A stretch of DNA of 64,000 bases from Maribacter sp. 1_MG-2023 (GCF_030547005.1 NZ_JAUOPN010000016.1:25565-89564); one strand, 5' to 3'; shown: positions 46,203 through 54,746, counted from the first letter of the stretch. Numbers and translations: made by a program. Notes: a model not told the origin generated them from the sequence alone.

Positions 46203-47345
46203 ATGGGAAATAAAAAAAGAGTACTATTTATTGATCGTGATGGAACCATAATCAAAGAAACCGTAGATGAGCAAATAGATGCATTTGAGAAAATGATATT
46301 CTATCCAAAGTCATTCACTTTTCTTGGTAAAATTGCCAAAGAACTTGATTATGAGTTGGTGATGATTACCAATCAAGACGGATTGGGAACAGATGTTTTT
46401 CCTGAAAACACCTTTTGGCCGGTGCATAATTTCATATTAAAGTCTTTTGAAAATGAAGGCGTCGTTTTTGATAAGGTGTTTTTAGATAGAACTTTTCCAC
46501 ATGAAAATGCTGATACTAGAAAACCTGGTACTGGTTTACTGACCGAGTATTTTTCTGATGAATATGATTTAGAAAATTCTTATGTAATAGGTGATAGATT
46601 AACCGATATGGAATTGGCTAAGAACTTAGGCTCTAAAGGTATTTTCATAAATGATGAGACCAACTTGGGTACGGGTGAAATTACGGTAAAACGTGATGAA
46701 CTAGATAGCCATATTGCTATTGAAAGCAATGATTGGGAGAAGATTTATGAGTTCTTGAAATTGAATGACAGAACGGCTGAAATTCATAGAAAAACTAATG
46801 AAACTGATATTGCCATAAAACTGAACCTAGATGGTACTGGTAAAAGTGATATTAAAACCGGATTGGCATTTTTTGACCATATGCTAGATCAATTGGCTCG
46901 TCATGGGCAAATGGATCTGATGATAAAGGTAGATGGTGATCTAGAAGTTGATGAACACCATACTATAGAAGATACAGGTATTGCGCTTGGTGAAGTATTT
47001 CATATGGCCTTAGGAAATAAATTAGGTATTGAACGATACGGATTCTGTTTACCAATGGATGATTGTCTAGCGCAATCTGCCATAGATTTTGGTGGCAGAA
47101 ATTGGTTAGTCTGGGATGCAGACTTTAAGCGTGAAATGGTGGGTGATATGCCTACAGAAATGTTTCATCATTTCTTTAAATCGTTCACTGACGGAGCAAA
47201 AGCAAACCTAAATATTAAGGCAGAAGGTACCAACGAACATCATAAAATTGAAGCAATTTTTAAAGCTTTTGCAAAAAGTATAAAAATGGCGGTTAAAAGA
47301 GATGTTGAAAAAATGGTTTTACCAAGTACCAAAGGAGTATTATAA
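46203..47345 (+). CDS. hisB: Bifunctional histidinol phosphatase / imidazoleglycerol-phosphate dehydratase
   Basis: Two activities in one protein of 380 residues. The N-terminal HAD domain (1-165) has the catalytic FIDRDGTI (D11, D13) and the later [10 protein letters not shown]. The loop that in E. coli HisB binds zinc by cysteines reads [11 protein letters not shown] (98-108), without those cysteines. The C-terminal IGPD domain (about 190-380) has [13 protein letters not shown] and [17 protein letters not shown], with the metal-binding histidines, and HHFFKSF. Both halves seem complete. Confidence 0.95.
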   Translation: MGNKKRVLFIDRDGTIIKETVDEQIDAFEKMIFYPKSFTFLGKIAKELDYELVMITNQDGLGTDVFPENTFWPVHNFILKSFENEGVVFDKVFLDRTFPHENADTRKPGTGLLTEYFSDEYDLENSYVIGDRLTDMELAKNLGSKGIFINDETNLGTGEITVKRDELDSHIAIESNDWEKIYEFLKLNDRTAEIHRKTNETDIAIKLNLDGTGKSDIKTGLAFFDHMLDQLARHGQMDLMIKVDGDLEVDEHHTIEDTGIALGEVFHMALGNKLGIERYGFCLPMDDCLAQSAIDFGGRNWLVWDADFKREMVGDMPTEMFHHFFKSFTDGAKANLNIKAEGTNEHHKIEAIFKAFAKSIKMAVKRDVEKMVLPSTKGVL

Positions 47346-47365
47346 AGTACGAGGTGTGAAGTTAT

Positions 47366-47376
47366 AAGTACAAAGT
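47366..47376. repeat. Inverted repeat, left arm, flanking the four-helix-bundle gene
   Basis: AAGTACAAAGT here is perfectly complementary to ACTTTGTACTT at 47750-47760, which lies on the other side of the pseudogene. The right flank also repeats ACTTTGTAC in tandem. Confidence 0.6.
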
Positions 47377-47377
47377 A

Positions 47378-47727
47378 ATGCAAGATTTAAAAAAACGAAC
47401 TAAACAATTTGCTGTAGATTGTTGGTTATTCTGCAAACAAGTTCCGCGGTCAAGAGAATTGGATGCTTGGGTAAGACAATTAATAAGAAGTTCTAGCTCA
47501 GTTGGTGCAAATTATAGAGCTTCACAAAGAGTAAAATCTACCGCTGATTTTATAAATAACTAAAGATTGTTGAAGAGGAAATTGATGAATCTGCATATTG
47601 GTTAGAACTGTTTTTAGAAGTTAATTCTGAAAGAAAAGAAGAGATAATTATATTACACAAAGAGGCTAAAGAACTTTTGGCAATTATTGTAGCCTCAATA
47701 AAAACGTCACGAGCAAATAGAATTTAA
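47378..47727 (+). pseudogene. Four-helix-bundle (S23/IVP-type) protein gene with a frameshift
   Basis: The first frame (47378-47563) encodes MQDLKKRTKQFAVDCWLF and SSSSVGANYRASQRVKSTADFINN and then stops. The remainder continues in another frame from 47560 to 47727: LKIVEEEIDESAYWLELFLE, EIIILHKEAKELLAIIVASI and SRANRI. Together the two parts match the about 115-residue four-helix-bundle family that includes 23S rRNA intervening-sequence proteins. A single missing base in the AATAACTAAAG stretch explains the break. It lies inside the his operon between hisB and hisH. Confidence 0.88.
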
Positions 47728-47749
47728 AGAAATGAAAAATACTATAAAC

Positions 47750-47760
47750 ACTTTGTACTT
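47750..47760. repeat. Inverted repeat, right arm, flanking the four-helix-bundle gene
   Basis: ACTTTGTACTT, the perfect complement of the arm at 47366-47376, 28 bp before the hisH start. Confidence 0.6.
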
Positions 47761-47787
47761 TGTACGTTTAACCTTGTATCTGAGCTT

Positions 47788-48369
47788 ATGAAAATTGTAA
47801 TAATAAATTACGGAGCAGGAAATATTCAGAGTATCAAATTTGCTATAAAACGCTTAGGTTACGAGGCTATTTTAAGTAATGATGTTTCTGAAATACAGAG
47901 TGCTGATAAAGTAATATTTCCAGGAGTAGGTGAGGCGAGTAGCGCTATGCACAAACTTCGTGATAGCGGATTGGATAAATTAATTCCCACATTGAAGCAA
48001 CCTGTTTTAGGTATTTGCTTAGGTATGCAATTAATGTGTCATTCGTCTGAAGAGGGAAACACAACAGGACTCGGAATCTTTGATGTTGATGTCGTAAAGT
48101 TTGATAATACAGTAAAGGTTCCACAGATTGGATGGAATCAGATTACAAATTTGAAATCTGAATTATTTAATGGTATTGAAGAAAAAGAGCATATTTATCT
48201 AGTGCATAGTTTTTATGCGCCATTGTGTTCTGAAACAATTGCTGAATGTACTTATGGTTTAGATTATAGTGCTGCATTGAGAAAAGATAATTTTTACGGT
48301 ACTCAGTTTCACCCAGAGAAATCTAGTGACGTAGGGGAGAAGATTTTAGAGAATTTTTTAAAAATGTAA
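47788..48369 (+). CDS. hisH: Imidazole glycerol phosphate synthase, glutamine amidotransferase subunit
   Basis: HisH releases ammonia from glutamine for HisF. The 193-residue class I amidotransferase has the nucleophile C77 in VLGICLGMQLM and the catalytic pair H175/E177 in GTQFHPEKSS. The end overlaps the next gene by one base (TAATG). HisF, its partner, is encoded about 1.7 kb downstream after inserted genes. Confidence 0.96.
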   Translation: MKIVIINYGAGNIQSIKFAIKRLGYEAILSNDVSEIQSADKVIFPGVGEASSAMHKLRDSGLDKLIPTLKQPVLGICLGMQLMCHSSEEGNTTGLGIFDVDVVKFDNTVKVPQIGWNQITNLKSELFNGIEEKEHIYLVHSFYAPLCSETIAECTYGLDYSAALRKDNFYGTQFHPEKSSDVGEKILENFLKM

Positions 48370-48791
48370 TGAAGCAAGATTATTTTATTTCAACTGATAA
48401 AAACCTTGTCAATGTAGATGCAATTCAACAGTTTATTGCTAATTCATATTGGGGTGACAATAGAACATTAGAAGAAGTAAAAACAACGATTGAAAACTCT
48501 TACTGTTTTGGAATATACACTAAAGAAAATGATCAAATTGGCTTTGCCAGAGTAGTCACCGATTATATTTATTTCGGATATTTTATGGATGTGATTATTC
48601 TAGATAAATTTCAAGGTAAGGGTTATGGTAAGATTTTAGTGAAAGCGATGTTAGAAGATACTACCATTAAAAAACTTAAAACATTAGCATTAAAAACTAA
48701 AGATGCCCATTTGTTATATGAGCGTTTCGGATTTAATAAAATAGGAGATTCACCATTGTGGATGTCTGTTGATAAACAAATTTTAGATTAA
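48369..48791 (+). CDS. GNAT-family acetyltransferase inside the his operon
   Basis: The 140-residue protein has the GNAT fold with the acetyl-CoA loop FQGKGYGKILVKAM (about 93-106, the QGKGYG motif) and the C-terminal strands HLLYERFGFNKIGDSPLWM. Its start codon overlaps the hisH stop by one base and hisA begins 3 bp after it, so it is fully integrated into the operon. No his role is known; histidine-related N-acetylation would be speculation. Confidence 0.88.
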   Translation: MKQDYFISTDKNLVNVDAIQQFIANSYWGDNRTLEEVKTTIENSYCFGIYTKENDQIGFARVVTDYIYFGYFMDVIILDKFQGKGYGKILVKAMLEDTTIKKLKTLALKTKDAHLLYERFGFNKIGDSPLWMSVDKQILD

Positions 48792-48794
48792 AGA

Positions 48795-49559
48795 ATGAGA
48801 ATTATTCCTGCTATAGATATCATTGATGGTAAATGTGTCCGCCTTTCTAAGGGAGACTACGATACCAAAAAAATATATAATGAGAACCCGTTAGAGGTAG
48901 CTAAAGAATTTGAGGCACACGGTATTAAGCATCTGCATTTAGTGGATTTAGATGGTGCAAAATCTAAACATATCGTCAACCATAAAGTTTTAGAGCAGAT
49001 TGCCTCGCAAACAGGTTTACAAATTGATTTTGGAGGTGGATTAAAAACTGATGACGATTTACGTATTGCTTTTGAAAGTGGTGCTAGACAAATTACTGGT
49101 GGTAGTATTGCAGTAAAAGATCCTAAAACTTTTCTTGGTTGGATAGAAAAGCATGGTGCTGATAAAATAATATTAGGTGCAGATGCTATGGATGAAAAGG
49201 TAGCTGTTTCTGGTTGGCTAGAAGAGTCAAAGGAAGAATTGATTCCATTTATACAATCATATCAACAAAAAGGAATTCAATATGTAATTTGCACTGATAT
49301 TAGTAAGGATGGTATGTTAGAAGGTCCGTCTTTTGATTTATACAAGAAGATAATTGCACAAACAGATGTCAGTCTGAGCGCAGTTGAAGACCAATCTGTG
49401 TTACAAATAAAATTAATTGCCAGTGGCGGAATATCAACTTTTGATGAATTACCTAAATTAGCAGAAATGGGTTGTGAAGGCACCATTATCGGTAAAGCTA
49501 TTTATGAAAATAGAATAAGCTTAAAGCAATTAGAAACATATATTTTAGGTAATGGATAA
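48795..49559 (+). CDS. hisA: ProFAR isomerase HisA with an internal insertion
   Basis: HisA opens the ribose of ProFAR in a (beta/alpha)8 barrel. Catalytic D8 (IPAIDII) and D130 (ILGADAM), the two phosphate loops (FGGGL near 79-83; SGGIS 210-214) and [11 protein letters not shown] (168-178) are intact. The 254 residues exceed the usual about 240-242; the excess lies at 191-204 ([14 protein letters not shown]), between helix 6 and strand 7 (IKLIASGG), where relatives have only 1-2 residues. The DNA of this insert resembles the palindromic repeats in the neighbouring spacers, so it appears to be an in-frame repeat insertion. Activity is probably retained. Confidence 0.93.
   Translation: MRIIPAIDIIDGKCVRLSKGDYDTKKIYNENPLEVAKEFEAHGIKHLHLVDLDGAKSKHIVNHKVLEQIASQTGLQIDFGGGLKTDDDLRIAFESGARQITGGSIAVKDPKTFLGWIEKHGADKIILGADAMDEKVAVSGWLEESKEELIPFIQSYQQKGIQYVICTDISKDGMLEGPSFDLYKKIIAQTDVSLSAVEDQSVLQIKLIASGGISTFDELPKLAEMGCEGTIIGKAIYENRISLKQLETYILGNG
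49365..49403. repeat. Palindromic repeat copy inside hisA (in frame)
   Basis: GATGTCAGTCTGAGCGCAGT and the following TGAAGACCAATCTG resemble the copy at 50902-50950 (shared GAG(C/T)GCAGTTGAAG) and the flavobacterial spacer repeat family. It accounts for residues 191-203 of HisA. Confidence 0.7.
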
Positions 49560-50067
49560 AGAAGAACGCTTAGTTGAAGAAATTGTTGAAAATGCGATGT
49601 ACCGTATGGATGAAAGTACACGTATGATTAAGAAAAGTCTTTCTGAAATATCGGAAGAAGAAATTTGGCAGAAACCTAATGCTTCTTTAAACAGTATAGC
49701 TAATCTTATTTTACATCTGTGTGGTAATATGACACAATATGTAATTTCTTCTATAGGCGAGATCGATGATAATAGAAATAGAGATGCCGAGTTTTCTGTT
49801 AATTCAGGTCTAACAAAAGCAGAGTTATTACATAAGTTGGAAGATACGGTAGATTCCGTAAAACGTGTCATATTTGATTCTACAGCCGATAAGTTGATAA
49901 AAGTGAGATCTGTACAAGGAATGTCTTTTTCGGGGGTTGGTGCAATTATGCATGCCGTTGAACATTATTCATACCATACCGGTCAAATTGCTTTTTATGT
50001 GAAACTGATTAAAGAAAAAGATTTGGGATTTTATGACGGAGTAGATTTGAATATTAAAAATGAGTAA
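49552..50067 (+). CDS. DinB-family protein inside the his operon
   Basis: The 171-residue protein is a helical DinB/DUF1572-type member: [13 protein letters not shown] (first His near 63) and [16 protein letters not shown] (His ligands near 141-148). Its ATG overlaps the hisA 3' end by 8 bp, and hisF begins 23 bp later, so translation is coupled. The function is unknown; many DinB proteins use thiol cofactors. A second DinB protein lies at 23651 in this window but is not closely similar. Confidence 0.86.
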   Translation: MDKEERLVEEIVENAMYRMDESTRMIKKSLSEISEEEIWQKPNASLNSIANLILHLCGNMTQYVISSIGEIDDNRNRDAEFSVNSGLTKAELLHKLEDTVDSVKRVIFDSTADKLIKVRSVQGMSFSGVGAIMHAVEHYSYHTGQIAFYVKLIKEKDLGFYDGVDLNIKNE

Positions 50068-50090
50068 TTAGTGCTTAATACTAAAAAAAT

Positions 50091-50846
50091 ATGCTTGCTA
50101 AGAGAATAATACCTTGTTTAGATATCAAAGATGGTAGAACTGTAAAAGGTGTCAATTTTGTTGACTTACGTGATGCGGGTGACCCTGTTGAGTTGGCTGA
50201 AATTTATAGTCGCGAAGGGGCAGATGAATTGGTGTTCTTAGATATTTCGGCAACGGAACAGAAAAGAAAAACATTGGCAGATTTAGTGTATCGCGTTGCA
50301 GAAAAAGTTAATATTCCGTTTACTGTTGGTGGCGGAATTTCTTCTGTTGAAGATGTAGATATTTTGCTGCATAACGGAGCGGATAAGGTTTCAATAAATT
50401 CATCTGCCGTAAAGAATCCGCAGTTGATTAACGATTTGGTTGCCAAATTTGGGTCGCAATGTATTGTTGTTGCTATAGATGCTAAACAGATTGATGGAGA
50501 GTGGATAGTGCATTTGGTTGGAGGTAAACTACCGACCGACAGAAAATTATTTGAATGGGCAAAAGAAGTAGAAGAACGAGGTGCAGGAGAAATTCTCTTT
50601 ACCTCAATGGATAATGATGGCACTAAAGACGGATTCGCAAATGAAGCATTGGCAAAATTGTCAACGGAGTTAAATATTCCAATAATTGCTTCAGGTGGTG
50701 CAGGTAACAAACAGCATTTTACTGATACTTTTGTTGAAGGTAAAGCAGATGCAGCTTTGGCGGCTAGTGTTTTTCACTTTAAGGAAATAGGTATTCAAGA
50801 ATTGAAGACTGACTTGAAGAATAACGGTATTCCTGTTCGATTATAG
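50091..50846 (+). CDS. hisF: Imidazole glycerol phosphate synthase, cyclase subunit
   Basis: HisF closes the imidazole ring using ammonia from HisH. The 251-residue barrel has the catalytic D11 (CLDIKDGRT) and D130 (VVAIDAKQ), the phosphate loops GGGISS and ASGGAGN, and the GTKDGF segment. The length is normal, in contrast to HisA. A spacer with several short repeats follows. Confidence 0.97.
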   Translation: MLAKRIIPCLDIKDGRTVKGVNFVDLRDAGDPVELAEIYSREGADELVFLDISATEQKRKTLADLVYRVAEKVNIPFTVGGGISSVEDVDILLHNGADKVSINSSAVKNPQLINDLVAKFGSQCIVVAIDAKQIDGEWIVHLVGGKLPTDRKLFEWAKEVEERGAGEILFTSMDNDGTKDGFANEALAKLSTELNIPIIASGGAGNKQHFTDTFVEGKADAALAASVFHFKEIGIQELKTDLKNNGIPVRL

Positions 50847-50849
50847 TTT

Positions 50850-50886
50850 ACAGTTTTTAGTAAACAGTATCACTGTTCAGTTTGCA
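50850..50886. repeat. Short repeat block AGTTTACAGT-type after hisF
   Basis: Several imperfect units (ACAGTTTTTAGTAAACAGT, CACTGTTCAGTTTGCAG) of a low-complexity family seen in flavobacterial spacers. Confidence 0.45.
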
Positions 50887-50901
50887 GATTTGATAAGCGA
50901 A

Positions 50902-50951
50902 ATGTCACTTCGACTACGATTAGTGACCGAGTGCAGTTGAAGGATTTGGTA
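50902..50951. repeat. Palindromic repeat copy between hisF and the racemase gene
   Basis: GTCACT (50904-50909) pairs with AGTGAC (50922-50927), and CTTCGACT (50908-50915) pairs with AGTTGAAG (50936-50943) allowing one G-T. The right half GAGTGCAGTTGAAGGATTTGG is shared with the copy in hisA and the fragment at 51729. Confidence 0.6.
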
Positions 50952-50976
50952 TACCAAACTTTTTAATAAAAATATA

Positions 50977-51669
50977 ATGAAAAAAATAGGTCTTATTGGA
51001 GGAATCACCTGGCAGTCTACTAAATTGTATTATCAATTATTAAATAACAAAGTTGCTAAAATACTTGGTGATCAGAGTTCTTGTGAATGTATTATTGAAT
51101 CGGTAAATTTTGCAGAGATATCTTCAAAACAAGCAAGTGGAGATTGGGATAATTTACATTCTCAAATGACAGATATTGCCGTTCGTTTAGAGAATGCGGG
51201 TGCAGATATCATTCTTATTTGTGCTAATACAATGCACCTTAGTGTTCCTGCGATCAAAGAAAAAATTACAGTTCCTCTTTTGCATATTGCAGAAGTTGCT
51301 GGCGAAGCTGTGAAACAAAAAGGTTGTAAGAAGGTATTATTACTTGGAACTAAGTATACAATGGAGCTTGATTTCTATAAAGAAATTTTAGAGAACCAAT
51401 TTGGTATAGAAGTAATGATTCCCGATGAAAATGACCGCGAGATAGTTCATTCTATTATTTACACGGAGTTAGCCAAAGGTATAATTACTACAGACTCTAA
51501 ACAACATTATTTAGATATTATAAAAAAGTCTGAAATTCAAGGGGCAGAAGGGGTGATTTTAGGTTGTACCGAAATACCTTTGCTAATTAAGCAAGAGGAT
51601 TGTGACATTGTGGTTGTTGATACTACAGTAGAACATGCTTTTGCTGCAGTAAATTTTGCTCTTGATTAG
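50977..51669 (+). CDS. Aspartate/glutamate racemase family protein
   Basis: A cofactor-independent racemase-type protein of 230 residues. The two catalytic cysteines are C82 in LICANTMHLSV and C197 in VILGCTEIPLLI, and the start IGLIGGITWQST is typical of the aspartate racemase (RacX/YgeA) branch. It lies between hisF and hisIE, flanked by repeats on both sides, and may have been inserted into the operon. Its D-amino acid product is unknown. Confidence 0.9.
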   Translation: MKKIGLIGGITWQSTKLYYQLLNNKVAKILGDQSSCECIIESVNFAEISSKQASGDWDNLHSQMTDIAVRLENAGADIILICANTMHLSVPAIKEKITVPLLHIAEVAGEAVKQKGCKKVLLLGTKYTMELDFYKEILENQFGIEVMIPDENDREIVHSIIYTELAKGIITTDSKQHYLDIIKKSEIQGAEGVILGCTEIPLLIKQEDCDIVVVDTTVEHAFAAVNFALD

Positions 51670-51728
51670 TGTTGAGTTGGTTATATTAGTTTACGGTTTG
51701 TGAGCCTATTAAATGAAATATTATCCTA

Positions 51729-51751
51729 AGTGCAATCGAAGGTTTGGTTTA
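51729..51751. repeat. Partial repeat copy before hisIE
   Basis: AAGTGCAATCGAAGGTTTGG resembles the right half GAGTGCAGTTGAAGGATTTGG of the copy at 50930-50950. It is a half copy, without the hairpin partner. Confidence 0.45.
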
Positions 51752-51813
51752 ACGATAAGTATATCGTCTTTTAAAAAATATGATTAATAGAATTGAAATT
51801 GAATAAAAAGAAT

Positions 51814-52422
51814 ATGGAGTTTAATACACCTAATTGGGAGAAAATGAGTGACGGACTAGTACCTGTGATTATACAAGACGCACGTACGAAGAATGTATTG
51901 ATGCTTGGCTACATGAATGGCGAAGCTTTGAAGAAAACTACTGATAGTGGTAAGGTTACATTTTTTAGTCGTTCTAAGCAGCGTTTATGGACTAAAGGTG
52001 AAGAAAGCGGAAACTTTTTGAATTTAGTTTCTATTAAAAATGACTGTGACGATGATTCACTTTTAATTACTGTAAATCCTGTAGGACCTACATGTCATAC
52101 CGGTACAGATACCTGTTGGAAAGAAGAAAACAATTCACAATTCGGATTCTTTTCAGAGTTAGAAGATACTATTAAAGAAAGAAGAACTACTGCTGACGAT
52201 AGCAAATCTTATGTAGCTTCTTTGTTTAAAAAAGGAATAAATAAAATTGCCCAAAAAGTAGGGGAGGAAGCTGTTGAAACTGTTATTGAAGCAATGGATG
52301 ATAATGATGAGTTGTTCTTGTACGAGAGTGCAGATTTATTATTTCACTACTTAATGCTGTTACAGGCAAAAGGCTTTACACTTAAAGATATTGAAGCTGA
52401 ATTAATGAAAAGGCAGAAATAG
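51814..52422 (+). CDS. hisIE: Bifunctional phosphoribosyl-AMP cyclohydrolase / phosphoribosyl-ATP pyrophosphatase
   Basis: Performs steps two and three of histidine synthesis. From the ATG at 51814 the protein has 202 residues: HisI domain (1-110) with the metal motif NDCDDDSLL (76-84) and zinc cysteines C94 and C101 in GPTCHTGTDTCW; HisE domain (about 112-202) with VGEEAVETVIEAM and ESADLLFHYLMLL. The frame is also open to a TTG at 51793, but the ATG is preferred. Last gene of the his operon. Confidence 0.96.
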   Translation: MEFNTPNWEKMSDGLVPVIIQDARTKNVLMLGYMNGEALKKTTDSGKVTFFSRSKQRLWTKGEESGNFLNLVSIKNDCDDDSLLITVNPVGPTCHTGTDTCWKEENNSQFGFFSELEDTIKERRTTADDSKSYVASLFKKGINKIAQKVGEEAVETVIEAMDDNDELFLYESADLLFHYLMLLQAKGFTLKDIEAELMKRQK

Positions 52423-52468
52423 ATTTTATAAGTTCAAATGATACGTTAACTGCTTTTGATGAAGTTTA

Positions 52469-53167
52469 TCATTCTGCAGTAAACGTATCATTATCCTTGT
52501 CTTCGATCCAGTTGTATTCTATTTCCCAAGCTACATTTCTAGCAAAATCTAAACCGTGTCGGTCGGCTAAAAATCCTAAAGCCATATCCATACCTGCACT
52601 TACACCTGAAGAAGTATAATAATTTTCGTCTACTTTCCAACGAGCTTCTTTATCCCATTGCACCTCTGGTCCGTTGATAACGACCCATGCAAATGCACGT
52701 TTGTTTGAAGTAGCCTGCCTTTTATCTAAAAGTCCTGACTTTGCTAAAAGGGCACTTCCTGTACAGACGGTCATAACATATGTACTCGATAGACTTATAT
52801 CTTTAATAGAAGTTATTAGCTTATCGTTATTTACTTCTACTCTCGTTCCTAAACCACCAGGAATTAAAAAGGCAAATGGCCTCTTATTGATATCTGCTAG
52901 TTTTTCTGTCATTATTGGGACTTGATGTCTATTGGTCACAATACCACCTTCAAGTGAATAGAATTTTAAAGTATATAAGTCGGTTAATCGTCCAAATATT
53001 TCAGCAGGCCCAAATACATCAAGGGTTTCATAGTTGTCGAAAAGCAAGAATGCAATTTCTTCTTTTTCAGTTGAATTCATTTGGCTAGAATTTTCTTGGG
53101 CAGTTACACTTGAACTGAGAATTAATACAACTAATATAGATTTTATAAGCTTAGTAAACATCTGCAT
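52469..53167 (-). CDS. DJ-1/PfpI-family protein with signal peptide
   Basis: A class I glutamine-amidotransferase-like fold of 232 residues. A hydrophobic signal (about 6-23, ending VTAQ) sends it to the periplasm. The nucleophile elbow Cys is C135 in VMTVCTGSALLAKSGLLD, and FDNYETLDVFGP and IPGGLGTRVE fit the isonitrile-hydratase/AraC-N branch. The HTH domain of AraC relatives is absent. It converges on hisIE. Role unknown; possibly stress- or metabolite-related. Confidence 0.85.
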   Translation of the reverse strand: MQMFTKLIKSILVVLILSSSVTAQENSSQMNSTEKEEIAFLLFDNYETLDVFGPAEIFGRLTDLYTLKFYSLEGGIVTNRHQVPIMTEKLADINKRPFAFLIPGGLGTRVEVNNDKLITSIKDISLSSTYVMTVCTGSALLAKSGLLDKRQATSNKRAFAWVVINGPEVQWDKEARWKVDENYYTSSGVSAGMDMALGFLADRHGLDFARNVAWEIEYNWIEDKDNDTFTAE

Positions 53168-53320
53168 AACTGTTATTTAAATAATTACCTAGAAGAAAAT
53201 TTTCGTTCTAAAATAAGATAATTTTTAAATGAATCTATGGGATTACTTGTTGGTATTGTTTATAACTAGTATTATTATCAATACCATAATATATCAGCAG
53301 GAATTTTCAGGAATAAGGTG

Positions 53321-53731
53321 TCAAAATATCCGTTCCATGATAATATAATCTAAACCTTCCTTTCTGAAGGTGCTATCAGTGACTACCATTCCAAATTTTT
53401 TATAATAATCCACTTTACTTGTTCTGGCATTACACCAGATTCTTTTCAATGATTTCTTACCAGCAACTTGTATGATTTCATTTAGTAGTAAACTGCCATA
53501 TCCTTTACCTTGGTGATTTTCTAATGTAGCAAATTTTCTAAATTGCGCTTCTTCGTCGGTAATAAATAAGGATACTATTGAAATTAATGTATTATCTAAA
53601 TATAGTCCGTAATGTAGACCTTTGTTGTCATTAGGCAATTTTACGTAATCTAAAGGCTTAGTTGGCCACATTACCTGATGTCTGATCGGTAATGTTTCTT
53701 TAGAAGTGATTTGTATGATTTTTGAGTTCAT
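53321..53731 (-). CDS. GNAT-family acetyltransferase
   Basis: The protein of 136 residues (ATG at 53731) starts MNSKIIQITSKETLPIRHQVMWP and has the acetyl-CoA motif NHQGKGYGSLLLNEI and WCNARTSKVDYYKKFGMV, the usual GNAT C-terminal half. The frame also opens at a TTG at 53755 but that overlaps the promoter. Similar proteins in Flavobacteriia are annotated as GNAT acetyltransferases with unknown substrate. Confidence 0.86.
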   Translation of the reverse strand: MNSKIIQITSKETLPIRHQVMWPTKPLDYVKLPNDNKGLHYGLYLDNTLISIVSLFITDEEAQFRKFATLENHQGKGYGSLLLNEIIQVAGKKSLKRIWCNARTSKVDYYKKFGMVVTDSTFRKEGLDYIIMERIF

Positions 53732-53752
53732 AATTCTAGCGATGTCACGACC

Positions 53753-53782
53753 CAAATATACTTATGTATTTGATTTATTCAA
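53753..53782 (-). promoter_or_regulatory. Ideal Bacteroidota promoter of the GNAT gene
   Basis: TTG (complement of 53780-53782), 19 nt spacer, TATATTTG (complement of 53753-53760). It overlaps the 3' end of the small gene upstream and sets the start of the GNAT gene at 53731, 21 nt downstream. Confidence 0.65.
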
Positions 53783-53969
53783 GAACTAAACAATCTTGTA
53801 CCTCACTAATTGAAACCCATTTAAATTTGATAGGTGAATACGCTTCTTGGCGTTTTTTGTTGTTAGTTGCTTTATTCTTAATGTAAACTTGATCATCTTC
53901 TGTAAATACATGCTGTGTATCGATAACTTCTTGCGAAAAGACTTTGGTAGGTTTCTTTTTTTTAATCAT
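53775..53969 (-). CDS. Small basic protein of 64 residues
   Basis: A lysine-rich soluble peptide MIKKKKPTKVFSQEVIDTQH with a C-terminal segment YSPIKFKWVSISEVQDCLVLE. Its ATG overlaps the stop of the upstream outer-membrane protein gene by 4 bp (ATGA), suggesting translational coupling and therefore a real gene. The last residues overlap the GNAT promoter. No family recognised. Confidence 0.58.
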   Translation of the reverse strand: MIKKKKPTKVFSQEVIDTQHVFTEDDQVYIKNKATNNKKRQEAYSPIKFKWVSISEVQDCLVLE

Positions 53970-54634
53970 TGCACGTTTTTCTTATAACGGTTGCGCCCCA
54001 TATTAAATATGCCAACCTTTATACCTATACCGGCCGAGAAACCATTTATACGGGTAATTCTAGTTGGAGGTAGATCTATTCTACTGGAAAAGCGATATTT
54101 TACTCCTGCCTCTAATTGTAAGTATCTTGAGATATTAAATAATGCGTTTATGCCAGGTTCGGCAACAAATACCGCATCAAAATCATCTTCGGTAAGGTCA
54201 TCACCGTAGCTTTCATCGTCCTTAAATTTATTATCGATATAACCGACTGCACCTGCACCTAATAAAAGTGGAAAAGATAGGTTTACCCGTCTCTTGCTAA
54301 AAAATATGGGTTCTAAATGTAGACCGCCATAAACTGCGATCAGGTCTTCATTTCTTGAAAGACTATTATTATAAATATCTTGTTCAGAATATAAAAAATT
54401 ACCAGCAAAACCAACTTCAAATTGCTGGTTGGCGACGTAGGCAATCTTTAGTCCGCCATTATATGCGTTTTTGTCATCAATTTCACCTAAGCCCATGTTT
54501 ATGCCAACATAGACACCATGTACGACATTATTACGATCATTAAATTCTAGGTATTCGTCAGTTTCTTCTTGTCCGTAGCTTGTTAAAGCGGACATGAAAA
54601 CTAATACTAGTAGGCTGATTTGTAGTGGTCTCAT
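53966..54634 (-). CDS. Outer-membrane beta-barrel protein
   Basis: A 222-residue protein with a signal peptide (about 1-21, SALTSYGQ) followed by alternating hydrophobic strands: VHGVYVGINMGLGEI, GGLKIAYVANQQFEVGFAG, IAVYGGLHLEPIFF, VNLSFPLLLGAGAVGY, EPGINALFNISRYLQLEAGVKYRF and GFSAGIGIKVGIFNM. These suit an 8-stranded small barrel. No specific binding motif. The 64-residue gene follows directly in the same operon. Confidence 0.8.
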   Translation of the reverse strand: MRPLQISLLVLVFMSALTSYGQEETDEYLEFNDRNNVVHGVYVGINMGLGEIDDKNAYNGGLKIAYVANQQFEVGFAGNFLYSEQDIYNNSLSRNEDLIAVYGGLHLEPIFFSKRRVNLSFPLLLGAGAVGYIDNKFKDDESYGDDLTEDDFDAVFVAEPGINALFNISRYLQLEAGVKYRFSSRIDLPPTRITRINGFSAGIGIKVGIFNMGRNRYKKNVQ

Positions 54635-54746
54635 TACTGTTTGATTTTTGATTGATTACCTAATAGACAACCTAAGCAACAAATAGTTGCACCAAAAACC
54701 GATATTTTTTAACTAAAACCCAAATTTCTAAGATTTGTTGTGTAAG

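Noticed and set aside
53229..53348. Plus-strand 39-codon hydrophobic frame between the DJ-1 and GNAT genes
   Set aside because: No promoter or relative recognised; it runs into the end of the GNAT gene on the other strand.
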